Origin: Streptomyces rubellomurinus | Lineage (GTDB): Bacteria; Actinomycetota; Actinomycetes; Streptomycetales; Streptomycetaceae | Assembly (NCBI RefSeq): GCF_000961885.1 | Contig: NZ_JZKH01000002.1 | Span: 124,001-188,000 of the forward strand | Length of the DNA stretch: 64,000 nt | Direction: 5' to 3' | Position numbers and translations under genes: made by a program | The notes under the pieces: model-generated | Told to the model about the DNA's origin: nothing | What the model saw: the letters and a program-made list of their open reading frames with translations, nothing else | Database searches by the model: none | Shown: positions 17,061 through 26,128 of the stretch, piece after piece | Position numbering within the stretch: the first letter of the stretch is position 1 | Layout of the letters: the number at the start of each line of letters is the position of its first letter

Positions 17061-18584
17061 GTGTACTTCGACGTGGCTTCGACGGCCCCCCTGCACCCCG
17101 TCGCCCGGCAGGCGCTGACCGCCGCCCTGGACGAGGGCTGGGCCGACCCGGCCCGGCTGTACCGCTCCGGCCGGCAGGCCCGGATGCTGCTCGACGCCGC
17201 CCGCGAGACGGTCGCCGCCGTGCTCGGCACCCGCGCGGACGAGGTCTCCTTCACCGCGAGCGGGACCCAGGCCGTCCAACTCGGCCTGCTGGGCGCGCTC
17301 TCCGGCAACCGGCGCCGCGGCGGCCACCTGCTGCACTCCGCCGTCGAGCACTCCAGCGTGCTGCACGTCGCCGAGCGCCACGCGGCCGCCGGCGGCGAGG
17401 TGACGGTCGCCCCGGTGGACCGCGCCGGCCGGGTGGACCCGGCGGCCTTCGCCGCGCTGCTGCGCCCGGACACCGCGCTGGCCGCGCTGCAGAGCGCCAA
17501 CCACGAGGTGGGGACCGTCCAGCCGGTCGGCGAGGTCGCCGCCCGGTGCGCCGAGGCGGGCGTGCCGCTGCTGGTGGACGCGGCGCAGAGCGCCGGGCGG
17601 ATGGACGTCCCGGCCGGGTGGTCGCTGCTGACCGCGAGCGCGCACAAGTGGGGCGGGCCGCCCGGCGTCGGGATCCTGGCGGTGCGCAAGGGCGTCCGGT
17701 ACGCCTCGCCGCTGCCGGCCGACGAGCGCGAGGGCGGGCGGGTGCCCGGCTTCGTCAACGTCCCGGCGATCGTCGCCGCGGCCGCCGCCCTCCGGGCCGT
17801 CCGGGCCGAGGCCGAGCGGGAGAACGCCCGGCTGCACGAACTGGTGGAGCGGATCCGGGCCCGGGTGCCGCAGCTGGTGCCCGAGGTCGAGGTGGTCGGC
17901 GACCCCGTCCGGCGGCTGCCGCACCTGGTCACCTTCTCCTGCCTGTACGTGGACGGCGAGGTGCTGCTCACCGAGCTGGACCGGGCCGGCTTCGCGGTCT
18001 CCTCCGGCTCGTCCTGCACCTCGTCCACGCTGACGCCGAGCCACGTGCTGGCCGCCATGGGGGTGCTCACCGAGGGCAACGTACGGGTCTCGCTGCCGTA
18101 CGGGACGGCCGAGGCGGACGTGGAGCGCTTCCTCGCCGTGCTGCCCGAACTGGTGGCGGGCGTCCGGGCCCCGCTCGGGCTGGACCTGCCGGCGCCGAAG
18201 GCCGAGCCGGTGGCGGAGACCTCCCCGCCCCGAGCCGAAGGGCGCGCCGGTGCCGAAAGCGAGGAGCGACAAGCGACCGACGAAGGAGGGAGCGCCGGAG
18301 CGACGAGTGTCGGCGCCGGGTCAGAGCGCCCGGAGGCGAGCGCGCGAGTCACAGTGATCGACGCGCTCGGCAAGCGCTGCCCGCTGCCGGTGATCGAGCT
18401 GGCGAAGCGGATCGGCGAGGTGCCGGTGGGCGGCACGGTCGCCGTGCTCGCGGACGACGAGGCGGCCCGGCTGGACGTCCCGGCCTGGTGCGAGATGCGC
18501 GAGCAGGAGTACGCGGGCGAGGCCCCGGCCGCCGACTACGGCGGCGACCGGGGCTCGGCCTACCTCGTGGTGCGTCGCTCCTGA
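17061..18584 (+). CDS. Cysteine desulfurase fused to a TusA sulfur-carrier domain
   Basis: 507 residues. Residues 1-~385 are an IscS/NifS-type desulfurase: PLP lysine in ASAHKWGGPPG (Lys196), LVDAAQSAGR, and the persulfide cysteine in SSGSSCTSSTL (Cys319). A ~45-residue Glu/Ala/Gly-rich linker leads to a TusA/SirA domain (~430-507) with the sulfur-accepting motif RCPLPVIELAKRI (Cys440). The fusion should pass sulfur from cysteine straight to the TusA cysteine, for thiolated tRNA or other sulfur acceptors. I placed the start at GTG 17061, where conserved sequence begins and a -10-like TTAAAT lies 6 bases upstream; starting at GTG 17043 would include a TTA codon. Linker DNA shows repeated GCG/GAG-rich words. 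Confidence 0.9.
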   Translation: MYFDVASTAPLHPVARQALTAALDEGWADPARLYRSGRQARMLLDAARETVAAVLGTRADEVSFTASGTQAVQLGLLGALSGNRRRGGHLLHSAVEHSSVLHVAERHAAAGGEVTVAPVDRAGRVDPAAFAALLRPDTALAALQSANHEVGTVQPVGEVAARCAEAGVPLLVDAAQSAGRMDVPAGWSLLTASAHKWGGPPGVGILAVRKGVRYASPLPADEREGGRVPGFVNVPAIVAAAAALRAVRAEAERENARLHELVERIRARVPQLVPEVEVVGDPVRRLPHLVTFSCLYVDGEVLLTELDRAGFAVSSGSSCTSSTLTPSHVLAAMGVLTEGNVRVSLPYGTAEADVERFLAVLPELVAGVRAPLGLDLPAPKAEPVAETSPPRAEGRAGAESEERQATDEGGSAGATSVGAGSERPEASARVTVIDALGKRCPLPVIELAKRIGEVPVGGTVAVLADDEAARLDVPAWCEMREQEYAGEAPAADYGGDRGSAYLVVRRS

Positions 18585-18597
18585 GCGGAGCGGGCCG

Positions 18598-19575
18598 CTA
18601 CTTGACCAGGTGGGCGCGGACGTCCGCGGTGGCCTCGGCGCCGTAGGCCGCCTCGAAGCGCGCCAGGAAGGCGGTCGGGCGCAGCTCGTACTCCTGGGTG
18701 CCGACGGTCTCGATCACCAGGGTGGCGAGCATGCAGCCGAGCTGGGCGGCGCGCTCCAGTTCGAGGTTCCAGGACAGGCCGGCCAGGAAGCCGGCCCGGA
18801 AGGCGTCGCCGACGCCGGTCGGGTCGACCTTGGCCTCCTCCTTGGCGCAGCCGACCAGGATCGGGGCCTCGCCCTTGCGCTCGATCCGCACGCCCTTGCT
18901 GCCGAGGGTGGTGATCCGGGTGCCGACCCGGCCGAGCAGCTCGTCGGCGTCCCAGCCGGTCTTGCTCTCGATCAGCGCGGCCTCGTACTCGTTGGTGAAC
19001 AGGTACGCGGCGCCGTCGACGATGTCGCGGATGTCGTCGCCCTCCAGGCGGGCCAGCTGCTGGGAGGGGTCGGCGGCGAAGGCGTAGCCGCGGGTGCGGC
19101 ACTCCTGGGTGTGGCGGACCATGCCCTGCGGGTCGTCGGCACCGATCAGGACGAGGTCGAGGCCGCCCACCCGGTCGGCGATCGGCTTCAGCTCGATGCT
19201 GCGGGCCTCGGCCATGGCACCGGTGTAGAACGAGGCGATCTGGTTGTGGTCCTCGTCGGTGGTGCACATGAAGCGGGCGGTGTGCCGGGTCTCGGAGATG
19301 TGGACGGAGTCGCAGTCCACGTTGTTGCGCTCCAGCCAGCTGCGGTACTCGGCGAAGTCCGCGCCGGCCGCACCGACCAGGATCGGGCGCAGGCCCAGCA
19401 CACCCATGCCGAAGGCGATGTTCGGCGCGACGCCGCCCCGGCGGATGTCCAGGGTGTCGACCAGGAAGGACAGCGAGACGGTGTGCAGCTGCTCGGCGAC
19501 GAGCTGGTCGGCGAACCGGCCGGGGAACGTCATCAGGTGATCGGTGGCGATCGAGCCGGCGACGGCGATACGCAC
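18598..19575 (-). CDS. PfkB-family carbohydrate kinase, probably adenosine kinase
   Basis: 325 residues, ribokinase fold. The N-terminal part has AGSIATDHLMTFPGRF and RRGGVAPNIAFGMG; the C-terminal PfkB signature DPTGVGDAFRAGFLAG carries the catalytic aspartate and anion hole. Mycobacterium has an adenosine kinase of this family at the equivalent position between cta and erpA genes, so phosphorylation of adenosine to AMP is the best guess. GTG start at 19575 with GAGGAG 8 bases upstream. The stop is 13 bases from the convergent desulfurase gene. Confidence 0.9.
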   Translation of the reverse strand: MRIAVAGSIATDHLMTFPGRFADQLVAEQLHTVSLSFLVDTLDIRRGGVAPNIAFGMGVLGLRPILVGAAGADFAEYRSWLERNNVDCDSVHISETRHTARFMCTTDEDHNQIASFYTGAMAEARSIELKPIADRVGGLDLVLIGADDPQGMVRHTQECRTRGYAFAADPSQQLARLEGDDIRDIVDGAAYLFTNEYEAALIESKTGWDADELLGRVGTRITTLGSKGVRIERKGEAPILVGCAKEEAKVDPTGVGDAFRAGFLAGLSWNLELERAAQLGCMLATLVIETVGTQEYELRPTAFLARFEAAYGAEATADVRAHLVK

Positions 19576-19868
19576 GGAAGGTCTCCTCAGGGTGGCGGCA
19601 TGGCCAGCGGGCAGGCATGGACGAACCCACACACGGTACCGGGCCGGGTGCGGGCATCGGCAAGAGCGCCTCTGTCGCCGCCCGGCCTCCGGTGGCCCGC
19701 AGTGCCATCGTGGCACCCCTCGGCATCGAACGTGTACTACCTCCGGGTAGCACTGGTGGCGGTCCGCACCCCGGCCTAGGGTCGGCCCAGGGGAGCCCCG
19801 CCGCACCGGCGGGCCCCGCCGCCGGCCGGGGCAGTGTCGCCGCGGCCCTGGAATCGGAGCGATGCCCG

Positions 19869-20081
19869 ATGATGACCGATCATTCCCCGCTGCCCTCGCT
19901 GCGCGCCGACATGGACTACACGATGGACGCGCTGGTGGACAACTCGCGCCGGCTGCGCCGGTTCTGGCCGCTGCTGGCGGACGGTCCGCAGCCCGCCGCC
20001 GCCCCGGCACCGGCCGGGCTGGTCCGGGTGCCGTCCGACGCGCAGCGGCTGGTGGCGGGGATGGCCGAGTACGGCTTCTGA
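19869..20081 (+). CDS. Small hypothetical protein
   Basis: 70 residues (TDHSPLPSLRADMDYTMD... ending GMAEYGF), acidic and helical at the N-terminus with an Ala/Pro-rich middle. ATG at 19869 has CGGAG 9 bases upstream. No recognisable domain. The lipoprotein gene follows about 100 bases downstream on the same strand, so they may be cotranscribed. Confidence 0.55.
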   Translation: MMTDHSPLPSLRADMDYTMDALVDNSRRLRRFWPLLADGPQPAAAPAPAGLVRVPSDAQRLVAGMAEYGF

Positions 20082-20182
20082 GCCGGCCGGGAACGGGTGG
20101 GAACCGGATTCGCCCGGGGCACGTCAGATCCGCGCGGAGCGGCCGAGGAGCGGCGCCGCTGAGCCCTCGGGAGGATGTGCAG

Positions 20183-20854
20183 ATGGATCTGGAGACGATG
20201 CCCCGACGCCGTCGGCGGGCCGTGGCCCTGGCGGGTCTGGCGCTGGCGGCAGTGGTGACGGTGGCCGGCTGCAACGGGGACGGCAAGAGTTCGGACTCGG
20301 CGAGCAGCAGTGCCTCCGCGACGTCCGCGTCCGCGAGCGCCTCCCCGCAGGCGCCGACCGCCTCCGGCAGCCCGTCCGCGGGGGCGACCGGCCAGCCGGC
20401 CCAGCCGCCGACCGGGTTCACCCCCACGCCGGCCTCGCCCCCGCCGGGGCAGCCGGCGCCCGGGGCCACTCCCCCGGTCAACGGGATCGCCCCCGGTGAG
20501 CCCAACCCGAACGGCACCGGCGGCGCCCCGGCGCGCCCGGCGGTCGGCTACCGGATGGACGGCAGCAACAAGCTGACCGTCTACTTCTTCGGCGGGGTCT
20601 GCACCAAGTACGCGCTCAAGGTGGACGAGTCGCCGCAGGGCCGGGTGAACGTGCAGGTCGTGCCGGGCCCGCCGACCACCCAGCCGGGCCAGGTCTGCAA
20701 CGCGCTGGCCAAGCGGCAGTCCGTCTCCGCGGATCTGCGCGCGCCGCTGGCCGGGCGGACGGTGACCGACCAGCCGAGCGGCCAGGACGTGCCGCTGGAG
20801 GGCGACCCGCACGCCGGGCCGGACCCGGTCGGCCCGGACGGCGCCGCGCAGTAG
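20183..20854 (+). CDS. Secreted lipoprotein with Ser/Pro-rich linker
   Basis: 223 residues. Basic n-region (PRRRRRAVALAG), hydrophobic core and lipobox TVAGC (Cys ~30), then ~100 residues of Ser/Ala/Pro/Gly-rich linker and a C-terminal globular part (~130-223) with two cysteines (GGVCTKYAL and GQVCNAL) that could form a disulfide. It would be tethered to the outer face of the membrane with a small cell-wall-spanning domain. ATG at 20183, GGGAGG 8 bases upstream. Function unknown. Confidence 0.8.
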   Translation: MDLETMPRRRRRAVALAGLALAAVVTVAGCNGDGKSSDSASSSASATSASASASPQAPTASGSPSAGATGQPAQPPTGFTPTPASPPPGQPAPGATPPVNGIAPGEPNPNGTGGAPARPAVGYRMDGSNKLTVYFFGGVCTKYALKVDESPQGRVNVQVVPGPPTTQPGQVCNALAKRQSVSADLRAPLAGRTVTDQPSGQDVPLEGDPHAGPDPVGPDGAAQ

Positions 20855-20878
20855 CGGCGGCCGGAGCGCCGGAACGCG

Positions 20879-20913
20879 GAAGGCGGCCCCGGGATGATCC
20901 CGGGGCCGCCTTC
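20879..20913. terminator. Bidirectional terminator between lipoprotein and erpA
   Basis: A perfect hairpin: GAAGGCGGCCCCGGG, loop ATGAT, CCCGGGGCCGCCTTC. It lies between the convergent stops at 20854 and 20930 and can serve both. Confidence 0.88.
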
Positions 20914-20929
20914 TCCGCTCGCTCCAGGC

Positions 20930-21283
20930 TTAGCTGAAGGAGTCGCCGCAGGCGCAGGAGCCCGTGGCGTTCGGGTTGTCGATGGTGAAGCCCTGCTTCT
21001 CGATGGTGTCGACGAAGTCGACGGTGGCGCCGCCCAGGTACGGGGCGCTCATCCGGTCGGTGACGACCTTGACACCGTTGAAGTCCTTGATCACGTCGCC
21101 GTCGAGCGAGCGCTCGTCGAAGAACAGCTGGTAACGCAGGCCGGAGCAGCCACCGGGCTGGACGGCGACGCGCAGCGCGAGGTCCTCGCGGCCCTCCTGC
21201 TCCAGCAGGCTCTTGACCTTGGCCGCGGCGGCATCGGTGAGGAGGATGCCACTCTCGACGGTGGTCTCGTCCTGGACGGTCAT
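20930..21283 (-). CDS. erpA: A-type iron-sulfur carrier protein
   Basis: 117 residues, HesB/IscA/ErpA family. The three cluster-binding cysteines are at Cys46 (QPGGCSGLRY) and Cys110/Cys112 (GSCACGDSF). It delivers Fe-S clusters to client proteins; NadA, LipA, QcrA and others encoded nearby are plausible clients. ATG with GGGAGA upstream. Single-gene unit with its own terminator. Confidence 0.95.
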   Translation of the reverse strand: MTVQDETTVESGILLTDAAAAKVKSLLEQEGREDLALRVAVQPGGCSGLRYQLFFDERSLDGDVIKDFNGVKVVTDRMSAPYLGGATVDFVDTIEKQGFTIDNPNATGSCACGDSFS

Positions 21284-21565
21284 CTGCTTTCTCCCGGTCT
21301 TTGACGACGGTCTGCCGCCAGTGCCAACCAACGGCCGTCCGGTTTCATTTCCCGGGCGGCGGACGTTTTTCGGTGGCCTGTCGGCGGCGGTTTTCCGTGG
21401 GCCGGGCGAATCACCCGTGTCCCCTACGCCACCCATGCTCGCACAACCCGGCGGAACCGGGCACCGCCCCCGTTCCCGATCCGGCTGCCGACGCGGCTCC
21501 CGGCGCGGCTCCCGATCCCGGTGAACGGGCCCCGGGGCGGCCCGGCGGTTGCCAGGATGGTCACC

Positions 21566-22426
21566 ATGATCCTTCGCCCGGTCAGGGACACCGCCGCGGA
21601 CGCGGAGGCCGTCCAGGAGCTGTCCTGCGCCGCGTTCGCCGAGCCCGCCGCCGACGCCGCCCCGCCGCGGCCGACCCCGCTGCAGCTGGCCCGGACCAGA
21701 CACCTGGCGCGCACCGATCCCGGGGGCTGCTGGCTGGCCGTGGTCGACGGGGAGCCGGTCGGGGTGGTGCTGTCGCTGCGCCGGGAGGGCCTGTGGATGC
21801 CCTCGCTGTTCGCCGTCCGGCCGTCCGCGCAGGGCCGGGGCGTCGGACGGCTGCTGCTGGAACGGGCGGCGGCGCACGCGGGGGGCTGCCTGCGGGGGAT
21901 GGTCTGCGCCGCGTCCGCCCCGGCGGCGGCCCGCCGCTACCGGCTGGCGGGCTTCACCCTGCACCCGGCGATGCGGTTGACCGGGCGGGTGGACCGGGAG
22001 GGGCTGATCGACCCCGGGGACATCCCGGTGCACCGGGGCAACGCCACCCACCTGCACCTGCTGGACTCGGTGGACCGGCGGCTGCGCGGCTCCGCGCACG
22101 GTCCGGACCACGAGCTGATGCTCGGGCACTTCGAGGAGCTGCTGGTCGCGGACGCACTGGCCGGCAGCGGCTACTGCTACCGGGACGGCGGCGCCGTCCG
22201 GCTGCTGGCGGCCACCAGCAAGCGGATCGCCGCCCGGCTGCTGCGCGAGGCGCTGGCCCGGGTGCCGGACGGTGCGCAGGCGCGGGTGGAGTACCTGACC
22301 GCCGAGCAGGAGTGGGCGCTGGACGTCGGGCTGGAGGTCGGGCTGACCCCGGAGACCCGGGGGTTCGTCGGGGTGCGCGGCATGCGGCCGCCGACGCCGT
22401 ACCTGCCGAACGGCGCGTTCCTCTAG
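21566..22426 (+). CDS. GNAT-family N-acetyltransferase
   Basis: 286 residues. An N-terminal GNAT domain (~1-140) shows strand MILRPVRDT, GEPVGVVLSLRREG, and the acetyl-CoA pyrophosphate loop in FAVRPSAQGRGVGRLLLERA. The C-terminal half (~150-286) probably forms a second, degenerate GNAT-like unit. Start at ATG 21566 with AGGA 8 bases upstream; an ATG three codons earlier overlaps the ribosome binding site. Substrate unknown. Stands between divergent erpA and a bidirectional terminator. Confidence 0.82.
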   Translation: MILRPVRDTAADAEAVQELSCAAFAEPAADAAPPRPTPLQLARTRHLARTDPGGCWLAVVDGEPVGVVLSLRREGLWMPSLFAVRPSAQGRGVGRLLLERAAAHAGGCLRGMVCAASAPAAARRYRLAGFTLHPAMRLTGRVDREGLIDPGDIPVHRGNATHLHLLDSVDRRLRGSAHGPDHELMLGHFEELLVADALAGSGYCYRDGGAVRLLAATSKRIAARLLREALARVPDGAQARVEYLTAEQEWALDVGLEVGLTPETRGFVGVRGMRPPTPYLPNGAFL

Positions 22427-22441
22427 GGCCTTCGGAACCGG

Positions 22442-22476
22442 GTACGGCCCCACCGGGCAGCGCCGGTGGGGCCGTA
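22442..22476. terminator. Bidirectional terminator
   Basis: GTACGGCCCCACCGG pairs with CCGGTGGGGCCGTAC over a 5-base loop. It lies between the convergent GNAT and PLP decarboxylase genes. Confidence 0.88.
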
Positions 22477-22495
22477 CGGGGTCCGCGGATGCGGA

Positions 22496-23878
22496 TCAGG
22501 CCATGGTGTCCAGGATCTCCCGGACCATCTCCATGGTGGTGCCCGGGTGCAGGAAGGCGAAGCGGGCGACCGTCTCGCCGTCCCAGCCGGTGGGGGTGAC
22601 GAAGCCGATCTGGTCCGCGAGCAGCTGCTGCGACCAGCGGTAGTAGTCGTCGTTGGTCCAGCCCGTGCGCTTGAAGCAGACGGCCGACAGCTGCGGGTCG
22701 AACAGCAGCTCCAGGTGCTCGGTGTCGCGGATCAGCTGGGCGGTGTCCCGGGCCAGCCGCAGACCGGTCTCGATGGCGTCGGTGTAGGCCTGGACGCCGT
22801 GGACGGCGAGCGAGAACCAGAGCGGCAGGCCGCGGGCGCGCCGGGTCAGGTGGTAGGCGTAGTCGGTGGGGTTCCACTCGTCGCCCTCGGTGTGCAGGAC
22901 GTCCAGGTAGGAGGCGTCCTGGGTGTGCACGGCGCGGGCGAGCTGCGGGTTGCGGTAGATCAGCGCGGCGCAGTCGAAGGGGGCGAACAGCCACTTGTGC
23001 GGGTCGACGACGAAGGAGTCGGCGTGCTCGATGCCGTTGTAGCGCTCGCGCACCGAGGGGGCGAACAGGCCGGCGCCGCCGTAGGCGCCGTCCACGTGGA
23101 ACCACAGGTCGCGCTCGCGGGCGACCTCGGCGAGGCCGGCCAGGTCGTCGACGATGCCCTCGTTGGTGGTGCCGGCGGTGCCGACGACGGCGATCACGGT
23201 CTCGGGGTTCGGGTCGGCGGCCAGGGCGGCGCGCAGGGCCTCGCCGGTGAAGCGCCGGTTCACGGTCGGGACCTTGAAGGCCTCGACGCCGATGATGTTG
23301 AAGGTGTTCTTGACCGAGGAGTGCACCTGGTCGGCGACGGCTATCCGCAGCCGCGCCTCCGGCCCACTGGGTCGACCGTCCTCGGCGAGCTTGCGGCGGG
23401 CGGTGTCGCGGGCGACGACGAGGGCGGACAGGTTGCCCGCGGAGCCGCCGGAGACGAAGCAGCCGCCGGCCGTCTGCGGCAGGCCCGCGCGGTCGGCGAT
23501 CAGGCGCAGCACCTGGTTCTCGGCGGCGATCGCGCCGGCCGCCTCCAGCCAGGAGATGCCCTGCAGCGAGGCGCAGGAGACGACCATGTCGAACAGCAGC
23601 GCGGCCTTGGTGGGGGCGCACGGGATGAAGGACAGGTAGCGCGGGCTGTCGGCGGAGATGACCGCGCGGGACAGCTCGTGGTCGTACAGCTTGAGCACGT
23701 CGGCCGGGTTGTTGCCGTCCTGGTTGAGCAGGCCGGCCAGCTGGGCACGCAGGTGCTCGCCGTCACCGGGGTGGTCGAGCGGGACGGGGTCGTACTGCAG
23801 CCGCTCCCGCATGTAGTCGAAAACCAGGTCGACCAGGTCGTTGTCGGGCCGGTGCATGCGGTCGGGTGCTGCGGACAC
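22496..23878 (-). CDS. Group II PLP-dependent amino acid decarboxylase
   Basis: 460 residues, similar in layout to aromatic-L-amino-acid and diaminobutyrate decarboxylases. Motifs: FVSGGSAGNLSAL, TAGTTNEGIVDDL, WFHVDGAYGG and the PLP lysine in VVDPHKWLFAPFDCA (Lys295). It would convert an amino acid to its amine; the substrate cannot be read from sequence. GTG start with GAGAGGG about 7 bases upstream. The Lrp gene ~180 bases upstream on the same strand suggests amino-acid-responsive control. Confidence 0.9.
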   Translation of the reverse strand: MSAAPDRMHRPDNDLVDLVFDYMRERLQYDPVPLDHPGDGEHLRAQLAGLLNQDGNNPADVLKLYDHELSRAVISADSPRYLSFIPCAPTKAALLFDMVVSCASLQGISWLEAAGAIAAENQVLRLIADRAGLPQTAGGCFVSGGSAGNLSALVVARDTARRKLAEDGRPSGPEARLRIAVADQVHSSVKNTFNIIGVEAFKVPTVNRRFTGEALRAALAADPNPETVIAVVGTAGTTNEGIVDDLAGLAEVARERDLWFHVDGAYGGAGLFAPSVRERYNGIEHADSFVVDPHKWLFAPFDCAALIYRNPQLARAVHTQDASYLDVLHTEGDEWNPTDYAYHLTRRARGLPLWFSLAVHGVQAYTDAIETGLRLARDTAQLIRDTEHLELLFDPQLSAVCFKRTGWTNDDYYRWSQQLLADQIGFVTPTGWDGETVARFAFLHPGTTMEMVREILDTMA

Positions 23879-24062
23879 GGCTGTCCCTCTCGGCTGTGGG
23901 GTGTCGGGGGGATCCGGTCTGCGGGACGACTCACCGCGTTGGCCGGACGTGATCAGCGTAGGCAGCGAGGGCGCTTCGCCGCGCGTCGGAACGCGGCTGG
24001 TCAGGCAGGTTTCGGGCGTCTTCGGGCGGGTCCGCGCAGGATTCCTGCGTGGGCCGGACAGG

Positions 24063-24527
24063 TCACCCGATCAGCTGGGAGAGGACCACGGAGGAGCGGC
24101 TGCGCTGCACGCCGGGCTCGCGCCGGATGCGCTCGATGACGGCTTCCAGGTGGCGCATGTCGGCCGCCCGCAGGTGCACCAGGGCGTCCGGGTCGCCGGT
24201 GACCGTCCAGGCGGCGACGACCTCGGGGAACTGGCGCAGGCTGGCCAGGATCTCCTCGGGGGCGGTGCGCTCGCGGCAGTAGACCTCGACGAAGGCCTCG
24301 GTCTGCCAGCCGAGCACGGCCGGGTCGAGCACCACGGTGAAGCCCCGGACCACGCCGCGGGCGCGCAGCCGGTCGATCCGGCGGCGCACGGCGGTGGCGG
24401 AGAGGTTCACCTGCAGGCCGATCTCGGCGTACGAGGCGCGGCCGTCGCTGCCGAGCCGGGCGAGCAGGAGCCGGTCGGTCTCGTCCAGGTCGGCCCCGAC
24501 CACCTCGTGCGCTCGGCTGCTGGTCAT
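24063..24527 (-). CDS. Lrp/AsnC-family transcriptional regulator
   Basis: 154 residues: N-terminal helix-turn-helix (DLDETDRLLLARLGSDGRAS, YAEIGLQVNLSATAVRRRID) and a C-terminal RAM ligand domain (TVTGDPDALVHLRA). The ATG at 24527 follows GGAG by 10 bases; a much longer open frame upstream is not credible. It lies just upstream of the PLP decarboxylase on the same strand, so regulation of that gene is likely but not shown. Confidence 0.92.
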   Translation of the reverse strand: MTSSRAHEVVGADLDETDRLLLARLGSDGRASYAEIGLQVNLSATAVRRRIDRLRARGVVRGFTVVLDPAVLGWQTEAFVEVYCRERTAPEEILASLRQFPEVVAAWTVTGDPDALVHLRAADMRHLEAVIERIRREPGVQRSRSSVVLSQLIG

Positions 24528-24749
24528 CGGTGCGGGGCTCCACGGGTCGTGCGGGGGGTCGGCGGGGCGTCGCGGCTGCGGGCGGCACTGCCGAAACGGT
24601 TCGCCACCCATTCTGGCGGATGCCAGGAGCGAGTCCACCGCTGGCAGATGACGGTCGGGCGACGTCCGGCTCACCGGTCGGACGGAACCGGGACGGGACA
24701 CGGGGACGAGAGCGGTTCTCGTCACATCGACAGGATGGCCATCGTCACT

Positions 24750-24782
24750 CTGACGCTAAGCGGTTAGAATAGATAGCGTCAG
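24750..24782 (+). promoter_or_regulatory. nadA promoter region with inverted-repeat operator
   Basis: CTGACGCTA (24750-24758) and TAGCGTCAG (24774-24782) are exact inverted repeats flanking TAGAAT (24765-24770), a near-perfect -10 box. No good -35 is visible. A repressor on the repeat would cover the promoter, which suits NAD-dependent control of nadA; the regulator is not identified. The rest of the ~305-base gap between the Lrp gene and nadA holds nothing else I can support. Confidence 0.6.
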
Positions 24783-24834
24783 TTAGACGAAAAGGCCCCA
24801 CCGCTAGATCGGCCGCACAGAAGGGCACCCGCCC

Positions 24835-26019
24835 GTGACCACCACCATCACCGAGCCCCACGGCGTAGACCCCACCCCGACGCCGCTCGCCCTGCTCCTG
24901 CTCGGCCGGGAGGCCGACCCGAACAGCGAGCGCGGCGTCGAGTGCCCCGGTGACCTCCCCCCGGCCTCGGACCCGAACCTCGTCGAGCGCGCCCGGGCGG
25001 CCAAGGCCGCGCTCGGCGAGCGCGTCTTCGTCCTCGGCCACCACTACCAGCGCGACGAGGTGATCGAGTTCGCCGACGTCACCGGCGACTCCTTCAAGCT
25101 CGCGCGCGACGCGGCGGCCCGCCCCGAGGCCGAGTTCATCGTCTTCTGCGGCGTGCACTTCATGGCCGAGTCCGCGGACATCCTCACCAGCGAGAAGCAG
25201 CAGGTCGTCCTGCCGGACCTCGCGGCCGGCTGCTCGATGGCCGACATGGCCACCGCCGAGCAGGTCGCCGAGTGCTGGGACGTGCTGACCGACGCCGGCA
25301 TAGCCGACGTCACCGTCCCGGTCTCGTACATGAACTCCTCCGCCGACATCAAGGCCTTCACCGGCCGGCACGGCGGCACCATCTGCACCTCCTCCAACGC
25401 CCAGCGCGCCCTGGAGTGGGCGTTCGAGCAGGGCCAGAAGGTGCTCTTCCTGCCCGACCAGCACCTCGGCCGCAACACCGCCGTGCGCGACCTGGGCCTC
25501 TCGCTCGACGACTGCGTGGTCTACAACCCGCACAAGCCGGGCGGCGGCCTGACCGCCGAGCAGCTGCGGGACGCCAAGATGATCCTCTGGCGCGGCCACT
25601 GCTCGGTGCACGGCCGGTTCAGCCTGGACTCGGTGAACGACGTCCGCGAGCGCATCCCCGGCGTGACCGTCCTGGTGCACCCCGAGTGCAAGCACGAGGT
25701 CGTCGCGGCCGCCGACATGGTGGGCTCGACCGAGTACATCATCAAGGCCCTCGACGCCGCCGAGCCCGGCTCCAAGTGGGCCATCGGCACCGAGCTGAAC
25801 CTCGTCCGCCGCCTGGCCAAGGCGCACCCGGACAAGGAGATCGTCTTCCTCGACCGCACGGTCTGCTTCTGCTCGACCATGAACCGGATCGACCTGCCGC
25901 ACCTGGTCTGGGCGCTGGAGTCGCTGGTCGAGGGCCGGGTGCCGAACGTGATCACCGTCGACCCGGAGACCGAGAAGTACGCCAAGGCGGCGCTGGACCG
26001 GATGCTCGCCCTGCCGTAG
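24835..26019 (+). CDS. nadA: Quinolinate synthase
   Basis: 394 residues, long-form actinobacterial NadA. It condenses iminoaspartate with dihydroxyacetone phosphate to give quinolinate for NAD. The three [4Fe-4S] cysteines are in FCGVHFMAE, VHPECKHEV and DRTVCFCSTM; substrate loops include GHHYQRDEV, PVSYMNSSADIKA and NPHKPGGGL. GTG start with AAGGG upstream. nadB and nadC are not adjacent in this window, so nadA is a single-gene unit with its own operator and terminator. Confidence 0.97.
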   Translation: MTTTITEPHGVDPTPTPLALLLLGREADPNSERGVECPGDLPPASDPNLVERARAAKAALGERVFVLGHHYQRDEVIEFADVTGDSFKLARDAAARPEAEFIVFCGVHFMAESADILTSEKQQVVLPDLAAGCSMADMATAEQVAECWDVLTDAGIADVTVPVSYMNSSADIKAFTGRHGGTICTSSNAQRALEWAFEQGQKVLFLPDQHLGRNTAVRDLGLSLDDCVVYNPHKPGGGLTAEQLRDAKMILWRGHCSVHGRFSLDSVNDVRERIPGVTVLVHPECKHEVVAAADMVGSTEYIIKALDAAEPGSKWAIGTELNLVRRLAKAHPDKEIVFLDRTVCFCSTMNRIDLPHLVWALESLVEGRVPNVITVDPETEKYAKAALDRMLALP

Positions 26020-26063
26020 GCGCGAACGCCCGGAGGCCGAGCGGGCGAACGGGCGAGCAACGG

Positions 26064-26108
26064 CGAACGGGCGGGCCCCCTCCGCGTGGGAGGGGGCCCG
26101 CCCGTTCG
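26064..26108. terminator. Bidirectional terminator between nadA and pspAA
   Basis: CGAACGGGCGGGCCCCCTCC pairs with a near-perfect complementary arm ending CCCGCCCGTTCG around a short GCGT loop; one of the longest stems in the window. Confidence 0.92.
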
Positions 26109-26128
26109 TCTGGCAGCGAGCCTGGGTG

